From Chitinophaga sp. YR573 (GTDB lineage: Bacteria; Bacteroidota; Bacteroidia; Chitinophagales; Chitinophagaceae): a stretch of DNA of 64,000 nt. Every line of letters begins with the position of its first letter. The first letter of the stretch is position 1. Positions 38,373 through 47,167 of this stretch are shown one piece after another. The notes beneath the pieces were generated by a model. The model was not told the origin of the DNA and did not search any database. It was given only the letters and a program-made list of their open reading frames with translations. The translations under genes and the position numbers were made by a program. The stretch covers positions 3,260,803 through 3,324,802 of the forward strand of contig NZ_FOJF01000001.1 in assembly GCF_900110995.1 (NCBI RefSeq), given 5' to 3'.

Positions 38373-39125
38373 TTAATTCCCTGCAGACATCTTGCCTACA
38401 ATTTTGTAACCTCTGGAATTGTCCGGATTAGTTACTTCCTGGTAGTACATTCCGTCCGGAGAAACATATAACTGCTGACCATTAATTTCTACGCCTCTGC
38501 TACCACTGGGCAACTGTGCCATGACCGTTTCCTGTGGAGGAGTGGTTGGTTGCTGCTGCTGTTCCTGGGGTTGCTGTCCCTGCTGCTGATCTGAAGAACC
38601 ATTGTCCAGCTGACCATTTTTACCAACTACCACGTATTTGGTAACGTTGTCCTGTACTATTTCCTGGTACAGGGTACCATTTTTCTGATAATAGGTATTT
38701 CCGTCTATCGTTACTGTTTCTGCATGTTTAGGCAGGGTAGGTACGACCACTCCCATAGGAGGATCTACTACCTGGTATTCATCTACTTTTTGCTGTTGAT
38801 CGTAGTACGGCTGGTAGAATGTACCGTCGTAATAGTAGTAAGGGCCAAAGCCGGTATTAAATGTCAGGAAGCCGTAAGGTAATATTCCCATTGTGAATCC
38901 TATTGGCGGACCATAGAAGCGATAGTGAGGTCTGTAGTAGTAACCAGGAGAGTGGTAGTACCCTCCGAATCCACCGCCATAAACACCTACGCCTACGCTA
39001 ACTCTTGGGCCTGCTGAGAAACGTCCTCCTCCCATGGCAAAATGCCCTCTGCCTCCACGCTGTGCGAATGCTGTAATACTTACAAGGGCCATAAGTATTG
39101 TGAGCATATATATTTTCGTTTTCAT
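38373..39125 (-). CDS. Secreted glycine/tyrosine-rich protein (DUF6515-like)
   Basis: The 250-residue protein has a signal peptide (residues 1-21, LVSITAFAQ). It then has a Gly/Arg/Tyr-rich section (RGGRGHFAMGGGRF, GGFGGYYHSPGYYYRPHYRF), a hydrophobic turn (IGFTMGILPYGFLTF), and two copies of a tyrosine repeat around a glutamine-rich linker: TVTIDGNTYYQKNGTLYQEI near 128 and VEINGQQLYVSPDGMYYQEV near 212, each followed by KYVVVGK or YKIVGK. The layout matches proteins of Bacteroidota annotated DUF6515, which are exported and of unknown function. Confidence 0.8.
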   Translation of the reverse strand: MKTKIYMLTILMALVSITAFAQRGGRGHFAMGGGRFSAGPRVSVGVGVYGGGFGGYYHSPGYYYRPHYRFYGPPIGFTMGILPYGFLTFNTGFGPYYYYDGTFYQPYYDQQQKVDEYQVVDPPMGVVVPTLPKHAETVTIDGNTYYQKNGTLYQEIVQDNVTKYVVVGKNGQLDNGSSDQQQGQQPQEQQQQPTTPPQETVMAQLPSGSRGVEINGQQLYVSPDGMYYQEVTNPDNSRGYKIVGKMSAGN

Positions 39126-39150
39126 CTTCTGGTCTATTGACTGTTTATAA

Positions 39151-39168
39151 GTTAGATAGCTATCTAAC
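39151..39168. promoter_or_regulatory. 18 bp perfect palindrome upstream of the DUF6515-like gene
   Basis: GTTAGATAGCTATCTAAC is a perfect palindrome centred 34 bases before the ATG of the gene at 38373-39125. It could bind a dimeric repressor or form a hairpin in the 5' leader. The regulator is unknown. Confidence 0.5.
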
Positions 39169-39226
39169 GTTGAGGTTTAACAAATAGTCTATTTTAACAT
39201 TTTTTATATAACCAGAAGATGAAGGT

Positions 39227-39883
39227 TTAATACAGTTGATTCCTGAGGATTCTTTTGATCATCTGTACGGTAGTGCGGCTGATTTGTCCTTTATATCTTT
39301 CCAGTATAGCTGATTCGCTGATGCCTTCTCCGAGGTCATTGACGATTTTCAGCCATTTACTCAGGAATTCTGAGTTAGGGGTACGGTATTTTAAGAGTCG
39401 TCTTACGGTTTCTATAACGGCTTTGGCAACAGTTCCTTCATGCAGTTCGAATACTTCGTCTGTATTTAATCCCAGTTCAATATCCTGGGCAACACGGGAA
39501 TAGTCCTGTAAGTATTTTTCGTTGGCTTCCATTACCTGGAGCAGAGGATTGTCGCTGTAATGAATGGTTGCATACTTCCGAGCCTGTTTATGCAGGTTGG
39601 TTACTGCATAGCTGCGGGCAATATTATCACAGATAACGAGGTCGTCTTTATTGAGTTCAAACCATTCTCCTTTTACACGTTTATGCTGAAATATGATATG
39701 CAGGCATTCTTCCAGGTCCGACATGTTTGCGGAGGCATATTGCCTGATAACGCGGAACATAACGGGCAGGTGGGTATGATAGGAAGCGAGACGCTTTTGA
39801 AGATCCTGGGTTTTACCGATCTTATAAAGGTTCTTTCCTGTATTAATGATATAGACACATTTTCCGATCGCTATTTGCTCCAT
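39227..39883 (-). CDS. GIY-YIG / T5orf172-type nuclease domain protein
   Basis: The 218-residue protein has an N-terminal GIY-YIG-like domain of the T5orf172 (Mug113) kind: KCVYIINTGKNLYKIGKTQD at about residues 8-27 gives the two Tyr strands, KRLASYH the conserved Arg, and MSDLEECLH a Glu near 57. GEWFELN follows. The C-terminal half (about 95-218) is helical with unknown function. It lies next to, but divergent from, the McrBC-like pair, with 243 bases between. A role in DNA processing or defence is plausible; substrate unknown. Confidence 0.8.
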   Translation of the reverse strand: MEQIAIGKCVYIINTGKNLYKIGKTQDLQKRLASYHTHLPVMFRVIRQYASANMSDLEECLHIIFQHKRVKGEWFELNKDDLVICDNIARSYAVTNLHKQARKYATIHYSDNPLLQVMEANEKYLQDYSRVAQDIELGLNTDEVFELHEGTVAKAVIETVRRLLKYRTPNSEFLSKWLKIVNDLGEGISESAILERYKGQISRTTVQMIKRILRNQLY

Positions 39884-40073
39884 AATTTTTTAGGGGATGA
39901 CAATCGTATACAAGGTTATTTATGCAAATGTGGACAAAATTTTTAAGAAAATGATGGTTTGAGGCTAAAATGATTACTTAAGCATCATCTGTTAGTATTG
40001 AATTTTCATTCTAATATTACCAATCTTATATTGATCCGTTAGTGTGCATATCGTATTGATAATCATATAATTA

Positions 40074-40107
40074 TTTGTTTTTTTGAAGATAGAAACTCTT
40101 AAATTTG
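40074..40107 (+). promoter_or_regulatory. Promoter of the McrBC-like pair
   Basis: TAAATTTG (40100-40107) fits TAnnTTTG exactly, and TTTG (40074-40077) lies 22 bases before it, slightly wider than the usual 19-21. The expected start near 40113 gives a 14-base leader to the ATG at 40127. Confidence 0.6.
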
Positions 40108-40126
40108 ATTTAAACGACCTCGAAAA

Positions 40127-41848
40127 ATGGAAAACATACAGATATGCGAAATAAAGGGAGGGAAGAATAAGGATTATCCTCACATCCTATCTCATGATGG
40201 AAAATATATATTCTCATGTTCAGATAGATTAGACACTTATCATCCAGGCGCTAAAGTCTTCTATATATGTAAGCATCTGAATAAGGCATTTTTTACAGAG
40301 GTAATGGGAGAGGAGATTTATACCAAATATAATTTTCATCTGGATGAATGGGTTTTTGAATATGAAGAGCATGAGTATATCGCTAGGAAAGATGATGTTT
40401 TGCTGGTAATGTATGTGATGAGTGAAAGGAGTATTCCGTCTGACTGGGCATGGATGAGATCATTAGGAACTAACTATGGTTACCCAATATGGAATGCTGA
40501 AATTGACAATCCTCAGGGAAGACTGGGAAGGGTAAATGATTTGCAGAGGATATTTAAGAATGGGGCAGCATCCGATCTTTTAGAAGATTGTAGTAAAAAA
40601 TTACTAGGACTGACGGATATAGTAACTACAAATGTTAAAGAAACGGACATTAATTTGGGAAATACACGACTGACTTTTTATGAGCAATCGGGTGATGTAA
40701 GTATCACAGAAGAGGTACGGGTACAAAATACAATAGACTTTAAAGATAAATACCGGCAGATTTTAATGGCAGTTAAGGCAAAACCATTTGTGCTGCTTGC
40801 CGGAATAAGTGGTGTGGGGAAATCAAGCATGATACGTACACTCGCTTACAAGACCTGTACGGAGAAAGAACTGCAATATCCTGACAGACCAGGCAATTTT
40901 GAGTTAATAAAGGTGAAGCCTGATTGGTATGACTCTTCTGAATTAATGGGTTATACTTTACAAAGAGAAGGAATACTCAGGTATTATCCTACTGCTTTTA
41001 TCCGATTTATTATAAAAGCATGGCGTTATGCACAGGTTCCTTTTTGGTTATGCCTGGATGAAATGAACCTTGCAAAAGTTGAACAATATTTTGCAGAATT
41101 CCTTAGCATTATTGAAACCCGACGCTTTCATGAAGGACAAATTTACTCGGATGCCTTTATTAGCAAGGAAAATATATTGTCATACAGTAATGACGATCCT
41201 TCTTTCTGGTTAAGCTTAGGATTAGAAAATGATGAGGTTCTGCGTCAGCAGTTTCTTTCATTAGGGATTACGATGCCGCCTAACCTTATTGTGATGGGCA
41301 CTGTCAATATGGATGAGACAACGCATTCCTTTAGCCGGAAGGTGTTGGACAGGGCTATGACCATTGAGATGAATGAAGTAGATCTGAATAAGGGGCTTGG
41401 CTTAGCGGATAACGACTGGGAATATCCCGATGTATATATCAGTGCTGATTTTTTTCAGGGTCAATTACAGGATGCAAATACTGCATATAATGAAAACCCT
41501 GATGCCGGCCGGAAGATTATAAAAGAATTGGAAGAGATAAACAGCATATTAATTAATTCTCCTTTCAGATTTGCCTATCGCGTAAGAAATGAGATATTAA
41601 TTTATTGCGCATATAATGCAGTATTACAGCCTCCAAAGACCACTTCGAGAAAATGGTTATTCACTTGCCTGGATGAAATGATTATGATGAAAATATTATC
41701 CAGGATAGAAGGGAATGAAAACAAATGTGGTAATGTAATTAAAGCGCTGTTAGAGAAGATTGATACTAAATTTCCGGAAAGCCATAAGAAGCTGTTGCAA
41801 ATGCAAATCCAATTAAATAATAGTGGTTACACTTCATTTTGGAATTAA
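40127..41848 (+). CDS. McrB-like AAA+ GTPase of a modification-dependent restriction system
   Basis: The 573-residue protein has an N-terminal recognition-type region (residues 1-200) of a kind I do not recognise in detail and a C-terminal AAA+ motor. Motifs are Walker A AGISGVGKSS near 226, Walker B FWLCLDEMNLAKVE near 307, and the McrB-type sensor GTVNMDETTHSFSRKVLDRA near 390 with the arginine finger region. In E. coli McrB the motor hydrolyses GTP and translocates DNA to activate McrC. The downstream gene begins one base after its stop. The pair looks AT-rich compared with the flanking genes by eye, a common sign of acquired defence genes. Confidence 0.85.
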   Translation: MENIQICEIKGGKNKDYPHILSHDGKYIFSCSDRLDTYHPGAKVFYICKHLNKAFFTEVMGEEIYTKYNFHLDEWVFEYEEHEYIARKDDVLLVMYVMSERSIPSDWAWMRSLGTNYGYPIWNAEIDNPQGRLGRVNDLQRIFKNGAASDLLEDCSKKLLGLTDIVTTNVKETDINLGNTRLTFYEQSGDVSITEEVRVQNTIDFKDKYRQILMAVKAKPFVLLAGISGVGKSSMIRTLAYKTCTEKELQYPDRPGNFELIKVKPDWYDSSELMGYTLQREGILRYYPTAFIRFIIKAWRYAQVPFWLCLDEMNLAKVEQYFAEFLSIIETRRFHEGQIYSDAFISKENILSYSNDDPSFWLSLGLENDEVLRQQFLSLGITMPPNLIVMGTVNMDETTHSFSRKVLDRAMTIEMNEVDLNKGLGLADNDWEYPDVYISADFFQGQLQDANTAYNENPDAGRKIIKELEEINSILINSPFRFAYRVRNEILIYCAYNAVLQPPKTTSRKWLFTCLDEMIMMKILSRIEGNENKCGNVIKALLEKIDTKFPESHKKLLQMQIQLNNSGYTSFWN

Positions 41849-41849
41849 T

Positions 41850-44108
41850 ATGGACGTAATAATTATCAGACACACAGATTTTCTGATCCAGGTGTCGGAA
41901 GAGGAAGAGGATACAGATGGTTATTTTCACGAAACATTTATTAAAACGAAGGAAAGAGATACAGAAGAGTATTTCGTCACAGAATACTTATTCTCAGATA
42001 TGCCTTTGCTGGAGGAATTCTCTATATGGGATCCTGTAAAAGATGATTTGAACAAGGGGAAGATTACAGCAGTTAAGCATCCGGTTTTTTTCGAAAACAG
42101 GCTGTACCGTATTAACGTAGAATTTCTGAGTGATATATCTAATCCAAGGATCTATTCTAAAGATAAAAAGGTCACAAGAGTATTTAAAGTAAAGGAAACA
42201 ACATACGGAGCGTTTATAGTTTGGGGGACTGCCTGTTTTAAAAATGACGTTGGCTTTTTTGATTTGAATATCAATTATGATGCGGGGACTATTCCCAAAA
42301 CAGTTATTTTCAGATTTGAAATATTTTCAGTAAGGATGACCCTGAAAAAACATTTCCCAGTGATGATAAATGATATTGAAGTTATTTATCCCCGGCTGGT
42401 ACTTGACTATATGAAGATCTCTTATCATAATACTGATAGTGTTCCCGGAGGGTATAGTGATATGTTGTGGTGGATATTTTTTGATAACATTTATAAACGT
42501 ATTCTTCGCAATTTTCAAGTCATTTTCGAGCATCCACATAATCAGTATACAAGAGTAGAGAAGGCAAAGAGATTAAGAGACATAAGGATTGTTACAGATA
42601 AGTTGCAAGAAAAAATAGAGCGATATTCCGGGGACCCTAATAAATACTTTGTTGTACATGGGAGCCTCCCCCTGGAAGACAATTATGAGAACCGTTTTGT
42701 GAAATTTGTGCTGAAAGATATTATTGATAAGTTTCAGCGGATATATAAACGGGTGAATGCACATGAAGTCTGTAAACAGATGACAAATGAGTATAGAGCA
42801 CAACTGGAATTTGCTTATAAAGCATTGGGCCGGATGCCTGAACATCCTTTTTTTCGGGTAGTTGGGGATATAGATACTGTAGAAAAGGTTACATATGTAC
42901 TCGCTAATAAGAACGGATATGATGCGCTACGTCAAGACTGGGAAAAATTAAAGAAAGGGTACCGGTTGTTTGAAGGACTGTATGAAATAGAGTTGAAGAA
43001 TATTGACTATTTATATATGCTATGGTGTTTCCTTGAAATGGTGGCATTAATTAAATCAATGGGTGGTAAAAAGGTTAAAGTGATAAAAATGCCAGAAACT
43101 ATGCCGGACCAATTCATTTTGTCTGCGGACAAGGATATGAGTTCCCGGATCATATTTGAATTTGATAATGGAGATGTTGTAGAACTATACCAGGAACTAC
43201 TATATGATAACAAATTTGATAAAAATGATTCAGGGGCAGTGATAGGATCAGTGCGCCCGGATATTGTGCTAAGAGTGAGGAAGAGAGATCTTCCGGATAA
43301 ACTATACCTCACTTATCTCTTCAATGCTAAATATAGAGTGGTCAAATCTGAAGATGCTAATCTGCCTGATCTTCCCTACAGTACCGATATGGACCGTTTG
43401 CATATGTACCGGGATATAATCTATTACAGAGAAAAAGGCAAAAACAAACTGAGCAAGGAAGTAATGGGGATATACCTTTTATATCCCGGGCATGGTACTC
43501 TTGAACAAATAGAGAATATGAACAGTCAAATGCCACCTGATGCTTGTGGTATTCCATTCTGTCCTGGACAGGACGTGACTAACGGCTTGTTAAAAGACCG
43601 GATTTCGTATATTATCAATACGGAAGCTGTAAAATTACTCAGGGAGACCCATCCTCAGAAGGGAAAAGAATATAAGAGAGATGAAACATTTGTTTTTATT
43701 CCGTTTATAAAAAAAGAGGATATCGCGCAGATCTATTATCTGGAAAATACGGAGATGCCATTCTTTGATTATAAATCATTTCTTCCTGCCCTGGGAGAAG
43801 GAACGCTTCGTTATTTCGCTCATTATGTGGAAGGCAAAGGGGTTAAATATATTTATGAGATTGTAAGTCATTACTGGAAGGCCAGGAAAGATGTATATCC
43901 CCCTGATCATGAGTTATTTCAGGATGAAACAAGGAAATGTCTGGTATTAAAACTGGACAATAAAAGGACATTGGATGAATATCTGCAGATCAAAGGGGTA
44001 GTGAGTAATATAAGATATACGAAAATGGAATATATTAACAATCCTGTAAATGGATTCATAAAAACAATCACAGAAAGGGATACGCTGTTAGGTGGGGAGA
44101 ATTCATAA
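41850..44108 (+). CDS. McrC-like DUF2357 nuclease subunit
   Basis: The 752-residue protein is over twice the length of E. coli McrC. It has a large N-terminal region (DUF2357-like, about 1-430) and a PD-(D/E)xK type nuclease core: RPDIVLRVR near residue 470 gives the first Asp, and LFNAKYRV near 490 gives the xAK strand. McrC proteins normally have DAK here; this one has NAK, from an AAT codon. The lysine remains. The start is the ATG at 41850 rather than the in-frame GTG at 41823, since it follows the upstream stop by one base. It should act with the McrB-like motor to cut modified DNA. Confidence 0.82.
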   Translation: MDVIIIRHTDFLIQVSEEEEDTDGYFHETFIKTKERDTEEYFVTEYLFSDMPLLEEFSIWDPVKDDLNKGKITAVKHPVFFENRLYRINVEFLSDISNPRIYSKDKKVTRVFKVKETTYGAFIVWGTACFKNDVGFFDLNINYDAGTIPKTVIFRFEIFSVRMTLKKHFPVMINDIEVIYPRLVLDYMKISYHNTDSVPGGYSDMLWWIFFDNIYKRILRNFQVIFEHPHNQYTRVEKAKRLRDIRIVTDKLQEKIERYSGDPNKYFVVHGSLPLEDNYENRFVKFVLKDIIDKFQRIYKRVNAHEVCKQMTNEYRAQLEFAYKALGRMPEHPFFRVVGDIDTVEKVTYVLANKNGYDALRQDWEKLKKGYRLFEGLYEIELKNIDYLYMLWCFLEMVALIKSMGGKKVKVIKMPETMPDQFILSADKDMSSRIIFEFDNGDVVELYQELLYDNKFDKNDSGAVIGSVRPDIVLRVRKRDLPDKLYLTYLFNAKYRVVKSEDANLPDLPYSTDMDRLHMYRDIIYYREKGKNKLSKEVMGIYLLYPGHGTLEQIENMNSQMPPDACGIPFCPGQDVTNGLLKDRISYIINTEAVKLLRETHPQKGKEYKRDETFVFIPFIKKEDIAQIYYLENTEMPFFDYKSFLPALGEGTLRYFAHYVEGKGVKYIYEIVSHYWKARKDVYPPDHELFQDETRKCLVLKLDNKRTLDEYLQIKGVVSNIRYTKMEYINNPVNGFIKTITERDTLLGGENS

Positions 44109-44125
44109 ATTCTTAACTTAGGCCC

Positions 44126-45022
44126 ATGAACTACAGAATCCTGGGCAACTCTAACCTTGATATCAGCGAAATCGGCTTTGGATGTATGTCTTTAGGCGAT
44201 AGCACTGCTGACAATATCTCCCTGGTGCATAACGCACTGGACAAAGGCATCAACTTCTTTGATACCGCAGATCTCTATCAGCATGGACAAAATGAAGCAC
44301 AACTTGGGAAAGCCCTGGAAAGTAGACGTGAAGAGGCGATCATTGCCACTAAAGTAGGTAACCAGTGGAAAAGCGATGGCAGCGGATGGGAATGGAATAC
44401 CAACAGGAAATATATACTCAAGGCAGTAGAAGAAAGCCTGCGCCGGTTGAAAACTGATTATATAGATCTTTACCAGTTGCATGGTGGTACTATGGAAGAT
44501 CCTATTGATGATGTCATAGAAACCTTTGAGCTGTTACAGCAACAAGGTAAAATCAGGTATTATGGTATTTCCTCTATCAGGCCCAATGTGATCCGTGAAT
44601 ATGTGAAACGCTCAAATATCACAAGCGTAATGATGCAGTACAGTCTGCTGGACAGAAGACCTGAAGAAAGTATGTTGCCATTACTGCATAATGAACATAT
44701 AGGGTTATTGGTGAGAGGTGCTATTGCTAAAGGATTGCTGGCTGGTAAACCCGCTGAACCTTACTTTAATTATAAAGAAGAAGAGATCACAGAAGCGGCG
44801 AAGGCGGTGGCGAATTTATCCGGTCCGGAACGAAGTCCTGCACAGACAGCACTGAGGTTTGTACTGGAACAGCCAGTGGTTAGTTCTGCAGTGGTAGGTA
44901 TACGGACATTGCTACAACTGGAAGAAGTGGCCGGTGTTTCTGATACACCTATGCTGGCACCCGCAGGTATACAGGTGTTGAAAAATGCACTGACGGTTAA
45001 CTACTATGATCAACACAGATAA
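44126..45022 (+). CDS. Aldo/keto reductase
   Basis: The 298-residue TIM-barrel NADPH-dependent oxidoreductase starts MNYRILGNSNLDISEIGFGC, with the catalytic tetrad in place: Asp in FFDTADLYQHG near residue 49, Tyr in the same motif, Lys in IATKVG near 77, and His in YQLHGG near 114. The C-terminus has the cofactor-binding VVGIRTLLQLEE. The substrate is unknown. It follows the McrC-like gene by 17 bases and could be cotranscribed with it, but has no evident link to restriction. It ends at a strong terminator. Confidence 0.9.
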   Translation: MNYRILGNSNLDISEIGFGCMSLGDSTADNISLVHNALDKGINFFDTADLYQHGQNEAQLGKALESRREEAIIATKVGNQWKSDGSGWEWNTNRKYILKAVEESLRRLKTDYIDLYQLHGGTMEDPIDDVIETFELLQQQGKIRYYGISSIRPNVIREYVKRSNITSVMMQYSLLDRRPEESMLPLLHNEHIGLLVRGAIAKGLLAGKPAEPYFNYKEEEITEAAKAVANLSGPERSPAQTALRFVLEQPVVSSAVVGIRTLLQLEEVAGVSDTPMLAPAGIQVLKNALTVNYYDQHR

Positions 45023-45029
45023 ATAAAAA

Positions 45030-45071
45030 AACTGGCGCAATCAGAAGAACGTTCTTCTGGTTGCGCCAGTT
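45030..45071. terminator. Bidirectional terminator
   Basis: A long stem (AACTGGCGCAA-CAGAAGAAC with GTTCTTCTG-TTGCGCCAGTT, about 20 bp with one mismatch and almost no loop) lies between the convergent genes at 44126 and 45092. An A run precedes it on the plus strand. Confidence 0.85.
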
Positions 45072-45091
45072 GCATATAAGTATAAGAAAGA

Positions 45092-46654
45092 TTAGTTCTT
45101 TAAGCGTTTACCCAGTCTGTAATCCACCATGCCATTGAAGCGTGGAGATGCAATAGAGGTAGGTATGGAAGCCCGCAGGTTAAGCGTACTTGTAGCAGTA
45201 CGTGCAGAAGCCCTTGTAAAACTACCATTGCTGATATAATTGAATATATATTCCAGGTTGTTGTCGTTGGTATTACCCCATGGAACATTGATATAATCAT
45301 AGGCCGCCTGATCTGGCGCTATACCGGAATAATAACCGCCAACGTGATTTGCATTTTGGGTAGCAAAGTTAATAGCGTATAAATCGGCCAGGTATTTCTC
45401 GGTATGCGTGCTATCATATTTGTTGATCGTAAAGGTGATGAACCCTACAGGTTTACCATAAGTACTGTCACCCACCAGTTTCACACTCATATAAGGCTTC
45501 AGGTTGTTCAGCGTTAATTCGCTGGCAGAAGCCGTGTTTTTGGATGTGATGAAGAACACGTTGTTTAATGCAAGGCCGCCTGTGGTGGAAGGGAAGTTTA
45601 CACTGGCTTCCAGTCCGGCTTCATCCATATTGGCAGTCAGCTTGTCGTTGTAGAGATAGTAATACATTGCTTTGGAGGCAGCTGATGCCGGCGCGATAGC
45701 GCTGTCCAGGTATTCCGCAGTAGTAACAGACCCTCCACCGTTGTAACGAAGATCCACAATCAGGTTGGTAACACCAGATGATTTGAACTTCGCAAACAGG
45801 TTGTCGAGTATCGTTTTGGTATTGGTGTAGGCGCCCTGGGTATTTATTGTGCTGGTGAAAGTGTAGAATACAAAGTAGCCGGTTTTTTGTCCGCCAATAG
45901 TGTAGGTGGTATCGAATAATACCGGATTGATATTGTAAGTACCGGCGTTTACGGTGTAAGTGTTAACGGCTTTGGTATATCCTTTTGTCACCTTGAGGGT
46001 AACAGAGCTGGAGTTATAGATAGCGTTCACTACTTTGGTTGTATGGGCACCGGAAGAACCATCGTAGGAGATAGCGGTATCCCCGTTGATAGCTGTGATT
46101 TCATCACCACGGGTGAGGCCCTGCAAACCTGCCGGGGAGTTTTTATCTGCGTAGAGGATGTAGAGGTATGTTTTGGTACCATCAGAAGCGTAGCTTACTT
46201 CCATCCCTAAGCTGCCGGTAGCACTTATTTTCTTATTTACCTCAGAAACACCGTCTTGCAGAGCGCTGGAAAGAGAGCCGGTACGGTCCAGGAAGCTATA
46301 TCTGTCCAGGGCAGTGGTACCTGTTCCTGTAGAGTATGTTTTCATCACTTCCAGCAGGGCATCTGCGGTGGCGTATGTACTGCTTAAGGGGTTCAGGGTA
46401 GGCACCTGTGAATACCAGTAGTAAGTCGGCAGGGAAGTGGTGGTACTGCGGCCACCGTCTACATAAGATACCTGCATGGTGTGATACATGAGGTATTTCA
46501 AAGAATCTTCATCTGTAACCGCGGTGGTGGTACCTGTACCACCGGTTGTATCTGTACCGGATTTGCTATCCTTACGGCAGGCTACAAACACACTGCTGCA
46601 AAAAGTGCTGATAAGCACGACCCTTAAAGCGACTGAGGTAAAAGATCTATTCAT
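45092..46654 (-). CDS. S41 family peptidase lipoprotein
   Basis: The 520-residue protein starts with a lipoprotein signal (lipobox VFVAC, Cys near residue 26), so it is anchored to a membrane facing the periplasm or surface. An S41-type N-terminal part is followed by a PDZ domain near 150-220 (LQGLTRGDEITAINGDTA). The peptidase core near 280-430 includes NLIVDLRYNGGGSV and the catalytic site TSKNTASASELTLNN (Ser) with GKPVG. This is the C-terminal-processing-peptidase family; the target is unknown. The frame is intact. Confidence 0.9.
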   Translation of the reverse strand: MNRSFTSVALRVVLISTFCSSVFVACRKDSKSGTDTTGGTGTTTAVTDEDSLKYLMYHTMQVSYVDGGRSTTTSLPTYYWYSQVPTLNPLSSTYATADALLEVMKTYSTGTGTTALDRYSFLDRTGSLSSALQDGVSEVNKKISATGSLGMEVSYASDGTKTYLYILYADKNSPAGLQGLTRGDEITAINGDTAISYDGSSGAHTTKVVNAIYNSSSVTLKVTKGYTKAVNTYTVNAGTYNINPVLFDTTYTIGGQKTGYFVFYTFTSTINTQGAYTNTKTILDNLFAKFKSSGVTNLIVDLRYNGGGSVTTAEYLDSAIAPASAASKAMYYYLYNDKLTANMDEAGLEASVNFPSTTGGLALNNVFFITSKNTASASELTLNNLKPYMSVKLVGDSTYGKPVGFITFTINKYDSTHTEKYLADLYAINFATQNANHVGGYYSGIAPDQAAYDYINVPWGNTNDNNLEYIFNYISNGSFTRASARTATSTLNLRASIPTSIASPRFNGMVDYRLGKRLKN

Positions 46655-47167
46655 GATATAATTTTAAAAACTATGGAGGATTGGGGTTTACTGAACGCAG
46701 GAAGAATATTTACTCTCTATAATAAATTAACGATACAATGTCAGTTTCGTATTTCTCAGGTAGATACTAAGTTAACAAAAAGTTTATCACTCTCTCTTTA
46801 TCAACTTCATACAAACTAACGACAGAATGTGTTTACTCAGTATAAAAAAAAGCGTATACTGATTTTTAATCGGTGAATGACTATAATCGATCGATTTAAG
46901 TCATGTCAGGGAACAGGGACCATGCCTACAGATACTACCATATTTCCTCACTCCCTCACAATTGGACTCCCTTTACCCCAACAAGGTTTAGTCCGTTACC
47001 CGTGAAAACACATATTAATTAATAATATGAAGATATGCTAAAACAATTTAGCCTTGCTACTGGCGATGATGTAGCATTTAGGCCGTTTATAAAATAAACC
47101 GTATTTTTTCTCCCGAAAAGCTATTTTTACAGACTTTATACATGCTAAAATTCCAGAAGATCTCAAC
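46655..47167. other. 513-base intergenic region
   Basis: This AT-rich stretch between divergent genes must hold promoters for the S41 peptidase and the GH92 gene. I could not place either with confidence. A palindromic run AATCGATCGATT occurs near 46881. A 27-codon open frame at about 46922 has no recognisable content. Confidence 0.5.
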
